Source of the DNA: Anas platyrhynchos
Taxonomy: Eukaryota > Chordata > Aves > Anseriformes > Anatidae
DNA: 64,000 nucleotides
Reading direction: 5' to 3'
NCBI RefSeq assembly: GCF_047663525.1
Contig: NC_092587.1
Location: forward strand, 204,194,001-204,258,000
The notes below the pieces were generated by a model, which was not told where the DNA came from, ran no database searches, and saw only the letters and a program-made list of their open reading frames with translations. A program made the position numbers and the translations under genes. Below are positions 52,596-64,000 of the stretch, in pieces (within the stretch, counting starts at the first letter, position 1; the number at the start of each line of letters is the position of its first letter).

Positions 52596-55500
52596 CTTGG
52601 TCATTGGGTACCAACCCCTTTCCTCCTGTTTTCATCCCTCCACCCCACAGGTCGAATCACCTTGGCCCCACAGCAGGTCCAAGAGAAGGGGAACCTCTCC
52701 GTTGCTCCCCTCTACTAAATCACAGACCTTTCAAAGCTACTTCCCTATCGGTACCCCGTATTTATCCATGAATGAGCCGTCTTTCTCCTCAAAATGGGAT
52801 GCCCTGTTGAAACTGTGAAAATTAGTGATTCTAAACGAATGCTCTTGCTGATCAGAGAAAACCTCTGAGAGCATCCCTCACCCACCCAGCCTCCTCTCTC
52901 CTGGGCCAGACAAAACCACTTCACTTCTGCAAAGCCAAAGAGCAAAGCATAGGTTTTAATTATTTATCAGCCTGATTAGCACCACAAGTGCTCATCACCC
53001 AGAGCCTAAGTGAACCCAAAATATCCCCCTTAGTGGTGGTTTCCTGCTACTGAGGAGTGGTTGCTAAAGCATCTTGTGGTGCTTTCCCTCCCACATTTCC
53101 CACCCAGCCAACTGCCCACCTACCCCGATGCAGACATAATGAGCATTTAGTGACGATCCTACAGGACTATGGATTTGGGATTTTGTAGTTTATAACATCT
53201 TATTTTACGTGCCAAAGACAGGGAGAGGAGTCCCAGCTCTGCCTTTGGTGCAGCGCGTGACCTGCTGTATTTGGAGACCAAGGCTAGGACTCAGCTGCAT
53301 GGAGTTGGTTAAAAAAAGCATTAATTCATACAAAAGCCTTTGAAGGCAGCCCAGCAAAGCAGTGGGGTGCTGTGGTTAAAGGGTTCCTAGTGACGCTGAT
53401 GGGAGTTTCTCCTTGCTTTCAGGACAGGCTCCCAGGTGCTACAAAGAGCCCCAGATGCATCACCTGCCCTTAGAAAAGCCTTAAAATAAATGGCCCAGTA
53501 TCAAGAGCTCAATAGTACACCAGATTTACCCTTTCAGGAGAGCAAACAGCCTCACTGAGCAGGGAATGCGCTCAGAAGACAAAACCTACACCCAGGCTGC
53601 CAAGAGGGCCAGGACACGAGCTAGCCTCCAGATATCCAGCAGAAGAAGGGGATGAGATGGGAGAAAACATGACCTCCTTGGGGACATCCCAACAATGAAT
53701 GAGCTCCTTTCGAGTGACAACCAGGCAGGACTTTGGCAGTGACAGCACTCAGCGCTGCAGAAAGCCACAGGCCAAGCAGTTCCCCAGGAGGGGACGGTTG
53801 GCAGCCACCTCCTGCGCGAAAACTTCAGGCTGGGAGAGAAGGATGCTGCCCATGGAAGGGACATTTCCATGAGATGCTGTGCAGAAAGAGCTTGTGAGAT
53901 TTAGAAAGGGAGCCTGGAGGGAAGTCTGGTGGCTTTTGGAGAGCCAGGATCGTGTTAAACCAGAAACTGTGGGTTTGATGCAGGTGATGCTGGACGCCAC
54001 TCCGCAGCCTGTTCCATAGCCAAGGGCTGGCACTTGGCTGCTCCTCTGTAAAATTGCTCTGCAAGCAGCTTGGAGCCACGTTTTTCAAGGACCCTTGCAG
54101 TGCTGACTTCCGTGAGAAGCCCTGGGAGATGTCCATCCCCATGTCCTAGCCCTCTTGGCCAAGAATTCCCAGCCTTCCTGCCATCCAAATTCACTCAGGA
54201 GAAGGGGGCTGACTCCTTGCCCTGCTGTCCCGCCTTTTGGTGACTGCCCCCCTTGGCCGACAGGGTGGAAACAGATTTGAGTTGCTAAGGAAAAGCCAAG
54301 CTAAATGGTAAAAGGATACTGCTCAGGGTCATTTAAAAACCCTGCAAAATAATCAAAAGCAAAGGGGGAGGCAGGGAGAAGGATGTTCTCGGGGCAGCGT
54401 TAAAATTCATTACAGTCTTTCATTTGCAGCATTTCATGCTTACCAGACTGAACCTCAGATCTGCGACATTAACATGCTCAAGGGCTGCCTAATTACTTCT
54501 TGCCTTCTTGCACGAAGCGGGGATGCTCCAGGAGCAGGGGAACCGGGCATTTTCATGCATGAATTAGCAAACCTACAAGCGCACACATTTGTGTGTTTGG
54601 GTAGGGAGCGAAATCCGCGCTCCTGACCCTCTTTGCAGAGCTGAAATTTTGGAAACTGGTCTGAGCCCGACCTTGGTTCAGTCACGAAGCAGTTAAGCAG
54701 GAAACTGTGATTCGAGGAAGGAGCCAAAGGCATGACTCAGGGCTGCTGTGGGCTCCCCCTTCCACCCCCAGCATCGCCCAGGCGTAGAGCTCCCGGCCAG
54801 CTGGTAGCGATCACTGCAAGGGGGATAAGTAATGACAGTGCCAGAGCTGGCCAGGACCAAATACTGCCTGAAAGTCTCTTCCTTTCTCTCTCTGAAACCA
54901 ATTTCTCTCCTTCCCTTCCAGCCCGGAGCCTCCGTGCCACGAGCAGCTGGCACGGGCTCGCCGCATCCACGTTATCGCAAGGCTGCGCCCCAGGCAGGAG
55001 CAAAGGGCTCCTTGCTTGCAGATCCCACAGCTTTTATTTGTCTGCCTCCGAGTCAGACTAAACAGTTTACTCTCAGAGGACGGGATCTGCGTCCTCGCTG
55101 AGCAGGAGATATTTCTGATATCACATTGCAAAGGTGTGGGATCGGTCAAGGGGAAGACGAGGCAGGGACCTCGTCTTTGGTTGCCCGAATCCCAACCAGG
55201 TGAAGTTACGGGCAGCCAGGCTCTGGCTAAAATGTTTATTTAAATCATGATTTTGCCTCCTGGGGTGTTTCTATTGATGTGAAACATTGGGATGGGACAG
55301 CGCTGGGGTTGCTCACCCTCCTGCCAACACAAAAATCCATCCCTGCAGAGGAAATGCTGCCGATGCAAGGACAGCTTCATGCACACATTACCTACAACCC
55401 GCAAAAGAAACAATCAAACCACGGATCCCTTTCTATACTAAAGGTGAGATAAGCACTCCACACCTCCTAGCCAAGGTTTCTACAACCAAAAAAGCCTCTA

Positions 55501-58500
55501 GCTTCAGGCTACAAAGTCTCAGTCCCACTTAAGGGTCATAGGGACCGGCAGTGGAGCTGGCAGCAGGTCCGAGCTGCGATCCCAAACCCCTTTCCCATTC
55601 CCACGGGGCTGTCTGCCGTCGCTCTGCTGGACTCCAAGCGGTGTGGCCCAGAGCCAGCGGGACCGCAGAGCATCCTGCCCGCACCCGCCGTGCCCGCAGG
55701 GACCGGGAGGCGAAGCCACACCAGCGAAAATCAGAAAACATCAAGGCATCATCTCCCCGCAAATTGACGGCGGTAAACCAGGGAGGCTAATTCCCATGGG
55801 AAGCTGAAGGTTCTTCAGCTCCAGATGTTCCTCAGCAGCTGGGCATCTTTTTTTTTTAGTAGGTGTTTTAGCTAAAATGCACATTACTGGGAATTTACAG
55901 CTGTTAACTCGTTGAAACAAAGCTGGTGAAGAACGGAAGGTTGGACGCCCCTTTTCTGGCCTTTATCTAGGTAAAAAAGTTTCTCCGTTCTCATCTAACA
56001 GCTAAAAGCTCCCCCAGGCTAAAGCTAAAGCAACCTTTTATACTCTTAATGACATTTTATCCAGCTCTGGCTTTTGTCAGCAGCACAGCTGGGGTCTGGA
56101 TCCGCACCCCTGAGCGCAGCAGCTTTTGGTTGTGTTAGGTTTAATTGTGTGTGCCCACACAGGGACAAGCTACCCCCCAAAAAATGGGTGTAGGCAGAGT
56201 GGATTTAGTCTTTCCAAAAATTCCTGATGGGATTCAGACTGTCCTTTTGGAGTGAATAAGCTTTTTACAAGCACCTAACTACGGCAAGTGCCCCCTGATG
56301 AAACCTCGCGGTGGGAGCGGGGCAGGGACCCGGAGAACCCACCGATGGCTTTGCACGGAGCTGCAGCTTCCAGGTCTGGTTTTAATGGGAAAACCCGGGG
56401 TTAACGGGTCAGGACAGCCACCCACAAACACGTGTTTTTCCACCCTGGTGCCAGCAGGTCATTAGGGCGCACAGCAGTGCAGGGTTGCCCTCTCTTCCTG
56501 CAGCACTTTGCAAGCGGTGACTCACCTGGAAAGGAATGAGGAAAGGCAGTCCTGCTGTGAGTGATCCCAGCTCCTGACTGTCACACCCTGCCTGGTTCCT
56601 ACAAATAACCACCCGGGGATGCCCCGACCCGTTAACCTGTTGCTGGAGCTCCTCTCTCAGCCCCAGCTTGCTGAGCTGCCACGGTCGAGCTCTGCCTGGC
56701 CAGAGATGCTTTTGTGGCCCCGGCCAGCCCAACCCTTCTGCTCATTGCAGACTTTAAGGGCAGATGGGATCAGGACGTGCCCAGGCTGCCAGTTTTGTCG
56801 GAGGGATGGAGAAAGGAGCAGGAGAAATTCACTGCTCGGGGTGCAGCTCATCCCGACCCACTCATGGGCTGGGGAGGATGGAGGAGCTCAATTTTGGGCA
56901 CCCCACCAGGGCCACATGTCCCCAGGAGCCCCACCACTGCTGGCTTTATATCAGGGTTGTGTCCTGTGCCACAGCAGGGTTAAAAACCCTTGGAGAGTGG
57001 CTAAGGCCAGCACTGAAAGATGAATTCGTGAGCTTTGCCAGTGCCCAGCCCGTGGAGATAGCGATCACCTCGCTAAGCCCCGGCACCGAGCTGTGACCCT
57101 GGTTAATGATTACAGGGAGCAGCGCGAGGAAGGGAAAGGCCACGTCTGAGCTCACCTGGCACTTCCCAACAAATCCGTGCCAGGGAGCTCCTCTGGGGCC
57201 ACGTGGAGCATCCTCAGCCCAGGAAGACACGATGGGCATCACCCCACGAGCACCGTGCTGGCCACACGCTGCCCACCCCATCAGGTTACAGGAGCATCCC
57301 TTTTCCGCATCCCTTTTGATCACCATTCATTCAAAAATAAGTCAATCCAGGGATGTTGCCTGTGCAGGGCCAGGCTGAATGCGTATTTCTATTATTTATT
57401 CAGGGCTTCTAATTGCACGTCTGGAGCAGGCTCTTGGAAATCTGCTCACACCGGCTCCCCTGGACGCCGTGCACCGCTACAATACGCTCAGGCCGATTTT
57501 CTTGCCAGCTGGACAAAACCGTGGCCCAAGGGCAGACCTGTGCCCCCTGTCACATCCCCGCAGAGGGAAGGGCAGAGGAGTCACGGGGCATTGCCTGAGG
57601 CAGCGCAGCCAGCCTCGTGCTCGGGCGTTCGGGGCCGCAGCGAGTCTTCTTGAAGAGGTTTCGGGAAATTCATTCAGAAAACCCATCATTAAGCACAGAT
57701 AAAATGCGGCACGTCTCCATGCAAATGCTCAGCCTTCAATTGCTTCTGCAGCCGCTGGGATAATTAAAGCAATTGAACTCCGAGCGATGCAGAGACGCGT
57801 GCCCGAGAAGCAGGAGAGATAACGGGACTGCAGCTGCTCCGACAGAGCTGGAGGGAGGCAGGCGGGTGCTACGGGATCAGCCCCGGCACAGAAGCACCGA
57901 GGCACTCTGCCTTCCTCCCCCTTGGTGCCCCTCTTTTTGTTTTTCCCCTTCCATAGGGTCTTAATCCCCTCGGGAGCCCCTTCCTGAGCCCCATCCTACA
58001 AATCCCCAAACCCCAGAGCCCAGCCGGGCGCTGCCGGACTGCAGCAGGGCATTCCCCTTGACCTCCCCAAAATGCAGGACATCTCCATCCACCAAGAGGA
58101 CGTAACCTTTTGTAGGGTCTCCTGCCCAAATGCAGCACTCATCCTCGGTCACTTTGGCTTCCCAGCAGAAGCCACGACCACAAAGGGGGAGCCCGAGCCC
58201 CTGCTCCTCAAGCTGCAATTCCGACCTCCTGCGTGGAGGTGAAATCCCAAATCCTCGCCCCTCTAAGAGCATCCACAACCAAGAATATCCCCCATGGACA
58301 TTCAGCAGCATCACTGGGCTGGACCCTACATAGACTGGATAGAGAGGAGCCACCCATCCAGCTCTAAAGGCTCCTTCTGGAGGAGGATTTCTCCTCTCCT
58401 GAAGCCCCCCCAGCTCTGCAGATGCTGGGATGGGGACCAAGCCCCTGCCTCCTCCCCCAGAGCCAGCAGGGAAACGCCATGGGAGCACTGATGGGCTGAT

Positions 58501-61479
58501 CCCGTTGGCAAATCCAGGGGAAATGCCACTTTTAGGGGCACTGCGGCACCAAATGTGGGACATCAAGCACAGGGGCTAGGAAAGGAGGCTGTGGGGACGC
58601 GGCGCTTGGCTCCCCTGACCATAAGCCATCAGCAGAGCCCCGATATCCATCTGGGCAGATTAAAACCTTGCTCTCCCAACCAACAAACCTTCCCAAAGTC
58701 CCTTTATGCTGCTGGAAGTCCTTGAAATCCTTGGAAGAGCTTCGCTTCCCAGCAAGAAACCCACTGTCGGCTGCAGGCGCAATAACTCCTCCCGCGCAAG
58801 GAGCTCCGACGCAAGAGCGGGCACCTGGCAGCTTGCACAAAGGAGGGTTGGCGGCTTCACCTTTTATCCGTGCAAGCTTTCCCTTGGTTTTTACCCCAGG
58901 AACCACCCCGGAGCGATCCTTGCAGTGTTTAAGCAAGCTCAGGTGGCAGGACCGGCTCTGCAGGGCTTCGGGAGCTGCCAGCCTGCCAAGACACGGTGGG
59001 AAGCTCTCGCTTTACCAAGGTGTGGCTTGCAAAAAATAAATAATAAATATTTTTTTTTTAAACAAAACAACCAAACAGGCACGCTTCCTTCTTCTCTACG
59101 TGAGCAGGGGAAAAGGGAGCAGCTCGGACAGCCCAGAAGGACTGACACCAAGGGCAAACCGAGGGGCAAGGAGCTTTTTTTCCGTGCCGGAGAGTATTTT
59201 AAGGTGAAATGTGTCAAAGCATCGCTGATCTGGGCCATACCCCGTCGAGCACATGAAAGCTGCCAACGGGATGCACAAACAGGTCCAGCCCCCTCGGAAG
59301 GGCTGGATGAGGCTCAGAGGGGCCAGATCCCTGCCCTACAAGCCCCAAAACCCGAGGCTCCCATCAAGGATCTGCATCTGCCACGTCGCCGGCACAACCC
59401 CGAAGCACGAAGCTCTGCAATCGTGCTGCTGAGCACAGAAAATAAAGGTTTTATTTTACCTAGAAAAGGCAAAAAGCTCGGTGGCACCATTTCCACGGGC
59501 CCCTCAAGGAGCTACCTCTACACTGAGGCACCAAAGCAGGGTCTCTCCCACCCCACAAACCCATTTAGCACAAGCAACCCGTGGATGGAAAGGCTCCAGG
59601 GTGCCGGGGGGAGACCCAAGAGCAGGGGAAGGGTTAACGTTGGGGCCAGGCAGCCACCCCGCTGGTGCACAGCAGAGCAGCCCCGATGAAGGCGATGGGT
59701 TTGTGTCCATTTTATGGCCGAGCTCGGCCCTTTCTCCCTGGGTAATCAGCTGGAAGCGAGCAGAGCCGGAGCAACGCGCCCGGCCCCATCCGTGCTGCTG
59801 CCCCCGGGGACGCAGGAGGGACGGGAGGTGGAGGGGCGTCACCTGGCCCCACACATGAAGCAGGTCACTGAAAACCTGGAGGAGAAGGGCCTGATCCCAG
59901 AGCCCCAGGATCCCAAATCTCCAAGTATCTGGTGGTGTCGGGCAGCTGCGGGTCCCTGTGGTGCCAGCCCTGCTCCAGCAGGGCCACCCCGAGCAGGGGG
60001 CCCAGCCCCATGGCCCCAGCCCTCAGGTGCATCCTTCTCATACGAGCCTGCTTGGACTAAGCCAGGAAAGGGATTTTGGCACCTCTGGACCAGCCAGAAG
60101 TGCCTGGTGATGAGTTCACAAGCATGAGCAGCTTTAGAGGATGCTCCCATTCTTAGCATCACCGTCCTCGAGCACAAACACTGTCTAAATCTGCTCTTGG
60201 GATCAGGTCCAAAGCCTTCTTAAAGCATCGATGCTTTGTTATTAATCTGTGCAGCAAGCAGGCAAGGGAGAGCAGGATTTATTTTTTCCTTTTTTCCTTT
60301 TTTTTTTTCCTTTTTATTGTTTTGAGGCATAATCGAGGAGGTTCCCCTGACCAGTTCTGGTTCCCTGATTTCGCTCTCCACCCCATCCCCGATGGGGAGC
60401 CACCACCAAGCCTCTGGAGAAGTCTCCCAGTCTCAGCTGCCCTGGGATGAATTCACCCCCATTTTTCTCAGTTCCAACCCCGTCCTCCGGCTCAGATAGC
60501 TCCCCATGTTCACCCCTCGGATGTCCTTAGCAGCAATCCCATCCCCTTTCCGCCCTTGCTGGGCTTTTACAGCCTCCATACAACATCTCAGCCAGCCTCT
60601 CAGCCCTGCTCCAGGCTCCCCAAACACTACATGGGGCCAGATCAGGAGACCTGTAGCGTCTCCTCTCCCTAAAATCCTAAATCCTAAAGTCCCTGCTGGG
60701 GAGGGACCAGCAATGGATGAGGGAAGGGGAAAGCCTCAATCCGCAGCGATGCTGCCACCAGGCTGAGCCCAGGAGGAGGAATCAGCACCCGGGGCAAGAG
60801 GTGGGAGGGGATGGAGGGGAAAAACTGCAGCCTGGTCCTTGAGGGAGAAAAGGATCGTGCCTCCTGCTAATGGGATACGGGAAATCCAAGCTCAAATCCC
60901 TGCTCGGAAAGGCGGGGAACATCAGCTCCCTTCTTCCCAGCAGCCTGGGCTGCCCGAGCTCTCTCGCCCTAACTTTCCACGCGACTTCCTAAAAGCCTTT
61001 GGGTTTGTCCCAAAAAAACGGAACAAAGCACAATACCGAAACCTCCAATTATTTTTTTTTTTTCTCCCAGCGCAGAAATCCTGCTCTCCAGCCAGCGGCG
61101 AGGCCTCGCTGCTCAAACTTTGTGCCGGCAGCAGGCAGCGAGGGGAGCAGCTGCGAGGTTTCGCCCGCCCCCTCCCCAACTTTCGGGCACCCCAAAACTT
61201 GCCGCAAACCCCCCCAAAATCTCAGCCTCCCCCAGCGCTTTGCCGACACCGCTCGCTACCCACACGGACAGCGGGATGCTCCTCTCAAAGAGGGGCTGCG
61301 TGGCTTAATTACCCCCAAAATAATCCTTCCCTCACCCCCCCAGCACCGCGCCACCCTCCCCGCACCCTTCCCAAAGCCACAGGTGCCCGGAGCATCCCCC
61401 GAGGGGGCAGCAGCTCCTCGGGGCTGGGCTCCGAGCTGCGGCCCTGAGGTGGGGGTGACAGCTCGGGGGGGACAAGGAG

Positions 61480-61660
61480 AAGCCCCCCCAGGTTGTCCCG
61501 GGGTTTATTTTTACCTGCTCGGTACCCGGTGCCCGGTGCACGATCGCGCTCCGCCGCCCGCTGCGCTCCGCGTCCCCAAGCGCCGCCCCGACGGGGCGGG
61601 CAGCGGCCGCGCCTGCGCTGGGGCCCCGGGATCGGGCAGCGGGGAACTGGGAAAAGAGCC
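61480..61660 (-). promoter_or_regulatory. CAPN5: CpG island, probable CAPN5 promoter
   Basis: The densest CpG cluster of the window, about 22 CpGs in roughly 125 bp (61518-61640), with a GC box (ggggcggg at 61593-61600). It is upstream of the CAPN5 ATG in the leftward direction, and a consensus donor is embedded in it. No other comparable promoter candidate occurs between 50.8 and 64 kb. Confidence 0.65.
61515..61640 (-). other. CAPN5: Candidate non-coding exon 1 of CAPN5
   Basis: On the minus strand the CpG island runs into ccgagCAG|GTAAAAAT, a good donor (GT at 61514-61513). CAPN5 in mammals has a non-coding first exon, and coding exon 1 here starts just after an acceptor at 50760, so an upstream 5' UTR exon is required. 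No ATG is seen in the exon. The transcription start is unknown. Confidence 0.5.
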
Positions 61661-64000
61661 TTTTTTTTACTGGGATGGACTGGTCCCGAGCTGGGCTTGC
61701 CGGCTGGTAGCTGGGGGTTTGGGGAAGGGGGTGAGGGTGAAGCCGGGGATGGGAAGGGGGAGCGGGGATGGGCGCTGGGGGCGCGCACAGGGTGCGGGTC
61801 CCGAGGGGTTGGGTGACCCCGCTGTAGGGTCAGCCAGGGACGGGGCGGTGTGGGATTGGGGTAGCTGTCCCCTAAAAGTGAGGGATCATCCTGAAGGAGC
61901 CGCGTTTATCAGCCCCGGAGCCCCTGCTCGGTTTTGCAAGAGGGAAACTGAGGCAGTGAGGAGGGAGCTTGGAGTTTGGTGGGGGGGTTTTGGTGATCCC
62001 CCTGTGCCATGGGGATCGGGCAGCCCCCCCCAGCTGTGACCCCATGGAAAACATTCATAAGACTAACCCAAAAATGGGCAAAATGAGTACATCCCATCCC
62101 AAATCTTGCCCCCATTGGAGGAAAGGAGCTGGGGGCTTTATGGGTTTGTCCTGGTGGGCTCCAAGCTGGCACGGGCACGCTTGTGGGGTGAGCTGTAACT
62201 TGGGACAAAAAGGGGAGACCCCTTCAAGACAACACTTATAAACAGGGAATCCTGGTCTTTCCGTATCTGGGATTTTTTTATTTCCCTGTTAATGTCACAT
62301 TAATTTCATTATGAATTCAAACCGGGCAGTATTTGTGTTCCAGCTACCACATTTTTTTGCCAGAGCCTCTGGTTCCACACGTGGTGGTTTCTCCTTCGGC
62401 AAAAGCCATTTCTTCATGTTCTCTTTCCCCTTTCTTCGTGTTCTCCTCCTCCTCCTTTCCCTTTCTGCCCTGCAGGCCTGGGGGCTGCCAGCGTCTGGCT
62501 GTGCTCAGAACCAGGTCAGTGGAATGACCCCATTCCATGCCATTTCCTTCCCTCACCCCAACAAAAATCACACAGGGAAAAATGGAGGGGAGAAAAAAAA
62601 TCCTATTTAGGATCACATGTTAGGTTCAGAGGCCAAGCACTGAACCGTCACCCCCAGCGTGGCGGAAAACTCAGCACCAAAAGGATTAAAATAAAAAAAT
62701 AATAAATAAAAATAAATACAAATAAATAAAAATAAAATTAAAAAAAAAAAAGTGAAAGCTATTTCTGAAGGCTTGGGACCCTTACATGGAGTAGACCCTA
62801 TGTACATCTCCAACCCCAAATCTTCAGTAACTGCCTTAAAACCAGGGCACAGAGATCATGGAGCCCACCCTGATTTGTGATGTGCTTTAATTGGTACCCA
62901 TCAGTGTTAATTGGTGGGGGACACTCCCATATTAATTAACTGTGTTATGATCCCAGTGGTGTGCCCAGCTCCTGCCCCATCAGCTTGCTGTAATGGCAGT
63001 GGAGGCAAAGAGGCATTTTTCACCTCTTTGACCCCAAATAGTGGTTCTAGGGTTTCAATTAAGGGGTTATAGGATCAGGGATCAGTGGGGACAGGGGGAT
63101 ATGGGAGCCAGGGGACGTTGTACAAAGGGAAGGAATAAAGAATCAGCAACAGAAGAGCGAGGGAAAAAAAAAAAAAAAAGAGAACAGGGACTCTCCTGGG
63201 ACAAGTCAGCAACAGGAGCCGAGTTTTTATTCTGTTAAGAGGCTGGAAAGCTTTGGGGAAAAGCTCCTGCGCCGAATTAGGGTCCCCAAGCGCTCCCTTC
63301 TCCTCCCCCCAGGGATGAGGAGCCCGAGCCTGTTCTCGTCACCACCCTGAGCTCACCGAGGGTTCGGCTGCGCTTTCAATTTCAGCCTCAGCAGGGGAAG
63401 GAAAATGATGTAAAGAACAATTAATGACAACACACGAGGCCGTGGGGTGAGGGATGTGCGAGGGGGAAGGAAGAAATGCCCAGGCTTTAAAATTAAAGGA
63501 GGAACAAGGAAAAGGCAAAGCACAGCCGGTGGTTCCTTCAGTGTGCAGAGGCATCGCCCGGTCCCTGTGGGATCCCAAAGCAGGCTGATTAATGAGGTTT
63601 TCTGCCCTTCTGGGAAGGGGTTGTCGCACACCCCATGGTCCTGGAGTGGGTTAGGGCGAGGGTCTGCCCATGCTGGGGTGGAAGGTGGGTCAGGGCTTGT
63701 GCCTCCCCCTGCCTCAGGGGCATATCTTAAGGAGAAAAGGGAGAAAACAGTGGCAGGGGCAGGCAGCTGGAACCCTTATCCTCATTTTCACCCTATAAAA
63801 AAGCAGGGAGAGGCTTCTGTAAGCCCCATCCCCAGTGCAGGAGCAGCTGCTGAGGGCGAGCCGAGCATCTTCTCCTCTCTGAAGGCACCAACACGAGTCC
63901 TCCAGCGGTCCAGGAGCACTTGGATGAAGCAGCATCCTTCCGAATTTGCCAACGCTGCTCGCCGCCTCTGGAATGCCAGTAATGTATTCTCTCCTTTTCC
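61660..64000. other. Region upstream of CAPN5
   Basis: No exon of the genes expected upstream (B3GNT6, ACER3 in human order) is recognised. The A-rich tract at 62.7 kb and an A17 run near 63163 are the only distinct features. Confidence 0.5.
62690..62752. repeat. A-rich (AATAAA)n-like tract
   Basis: Imperfect aaataaataa and aaataaat units ending in a run of A, upstream of CAPN5. Confidence 0.8.

Larger units (their letters stand above)
50760..61514 (-). other. CAPN5: CAPN5 5' UTR intron (inferred)
   Basis: 10.8 kb from the candidate exon 1 donor to the acceptor before coding exon 1. It contains the solo LTR. From 52.6 to 61 kb it is GC-rich with scattered CpGs and pyrimidine/A runs (about 60282-60318), but no supported gene. 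Confidence 0.5.

Noticed and set aside
51960-52718. A 252-codon frame and several overlapping frames on both strands
   Set aside because: They lie in the LTR's tandem repeats and are repeat translations, not viral genes.
58706-59689. A 327-codon plus-strand open frame
   Set aside because: No recognisable family, no codon pattern, no splice or promoter context; composition fits GC-rich intron.
60999-62039. A 346-codon plus-strand open frame across the CpG island
   Set aside because: GC-rich sequence lacks stop codons by chance; the translation is low-complexity Pro/Gly/Arg with no domain, and it is antisense to the CAPN5 promoter.

Overview
The window is nuclear DNA from a vertebrate, almost certainly a bird. 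It carries split genes with GT-AG introns, many CR1 LINE fragments (the dominant avian retrotransposon), a solo LTR that resembles avian ERV-L elements as I remember them, MIR-like relics, long pentanucleotide microsatellites and CpG-island promoters. There are no operons, no prokaryotic signals and no CRISPR arrays. Nearly all long open frames outside the exons below are chance frames, repeat-derived frames or low-complexity translations.

Layout. Everything recognisable is transcribed leftwards (minus strand). From right to left: 61.66-64 kb is upstream intergenic sequence. A dense CpG island at about 61.5-61.66 kb holds a candidate non-coding first exon of CAPN5 with a clean splice donor. 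The CAPN5 coding region runs from the ATG at 50744 to the TGA at 21745 in 12 coding exons, all of which I could join in frame with GT-AG borders to give 641 residues (human CAPN5 has 640). Its catalytic Cys/His/Asn are present. The third intron (38950-30374) contains, on the same strand, a complete intronless OMP gene (olfactory marker protein, 159 residues). A CAPN5 3' UTR with candidate poly(A) signals extends to about 19.05 kb. A second CpG island at about 17.2-17.7 kb is followed at 3085-3107 by a tiny exon reading MVILRQ and ending in a splice donor. This matches the first coding exon of MYO7A. The rest of MYO7A lies to the left, outside the window.

The order CAPN5 (with OMP nested in an intron), then MYO7A, all in one orientation, is that of human 11q13.5, so this is a conserved syntenic block. 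The genes do not form a pathway. CAPN5 is an intracellular, non-EF-hand calpain protease important in retina. MYO7A is the hair-cell and photoreceptor unconventional myosin. OMP is the abundant cytoplasmic protein of mature olfactory neurons.

I found no evidence of a new biological system. The points most worth a second look are the intact nested OMP with its long candidate 3' UTR, a solo LTR with an exact 5-bp target-site duplication in CAPN5 intron 1, the MYO7A micro-exon and its putative CpG-island promoter, and several simple-repeat oddities.
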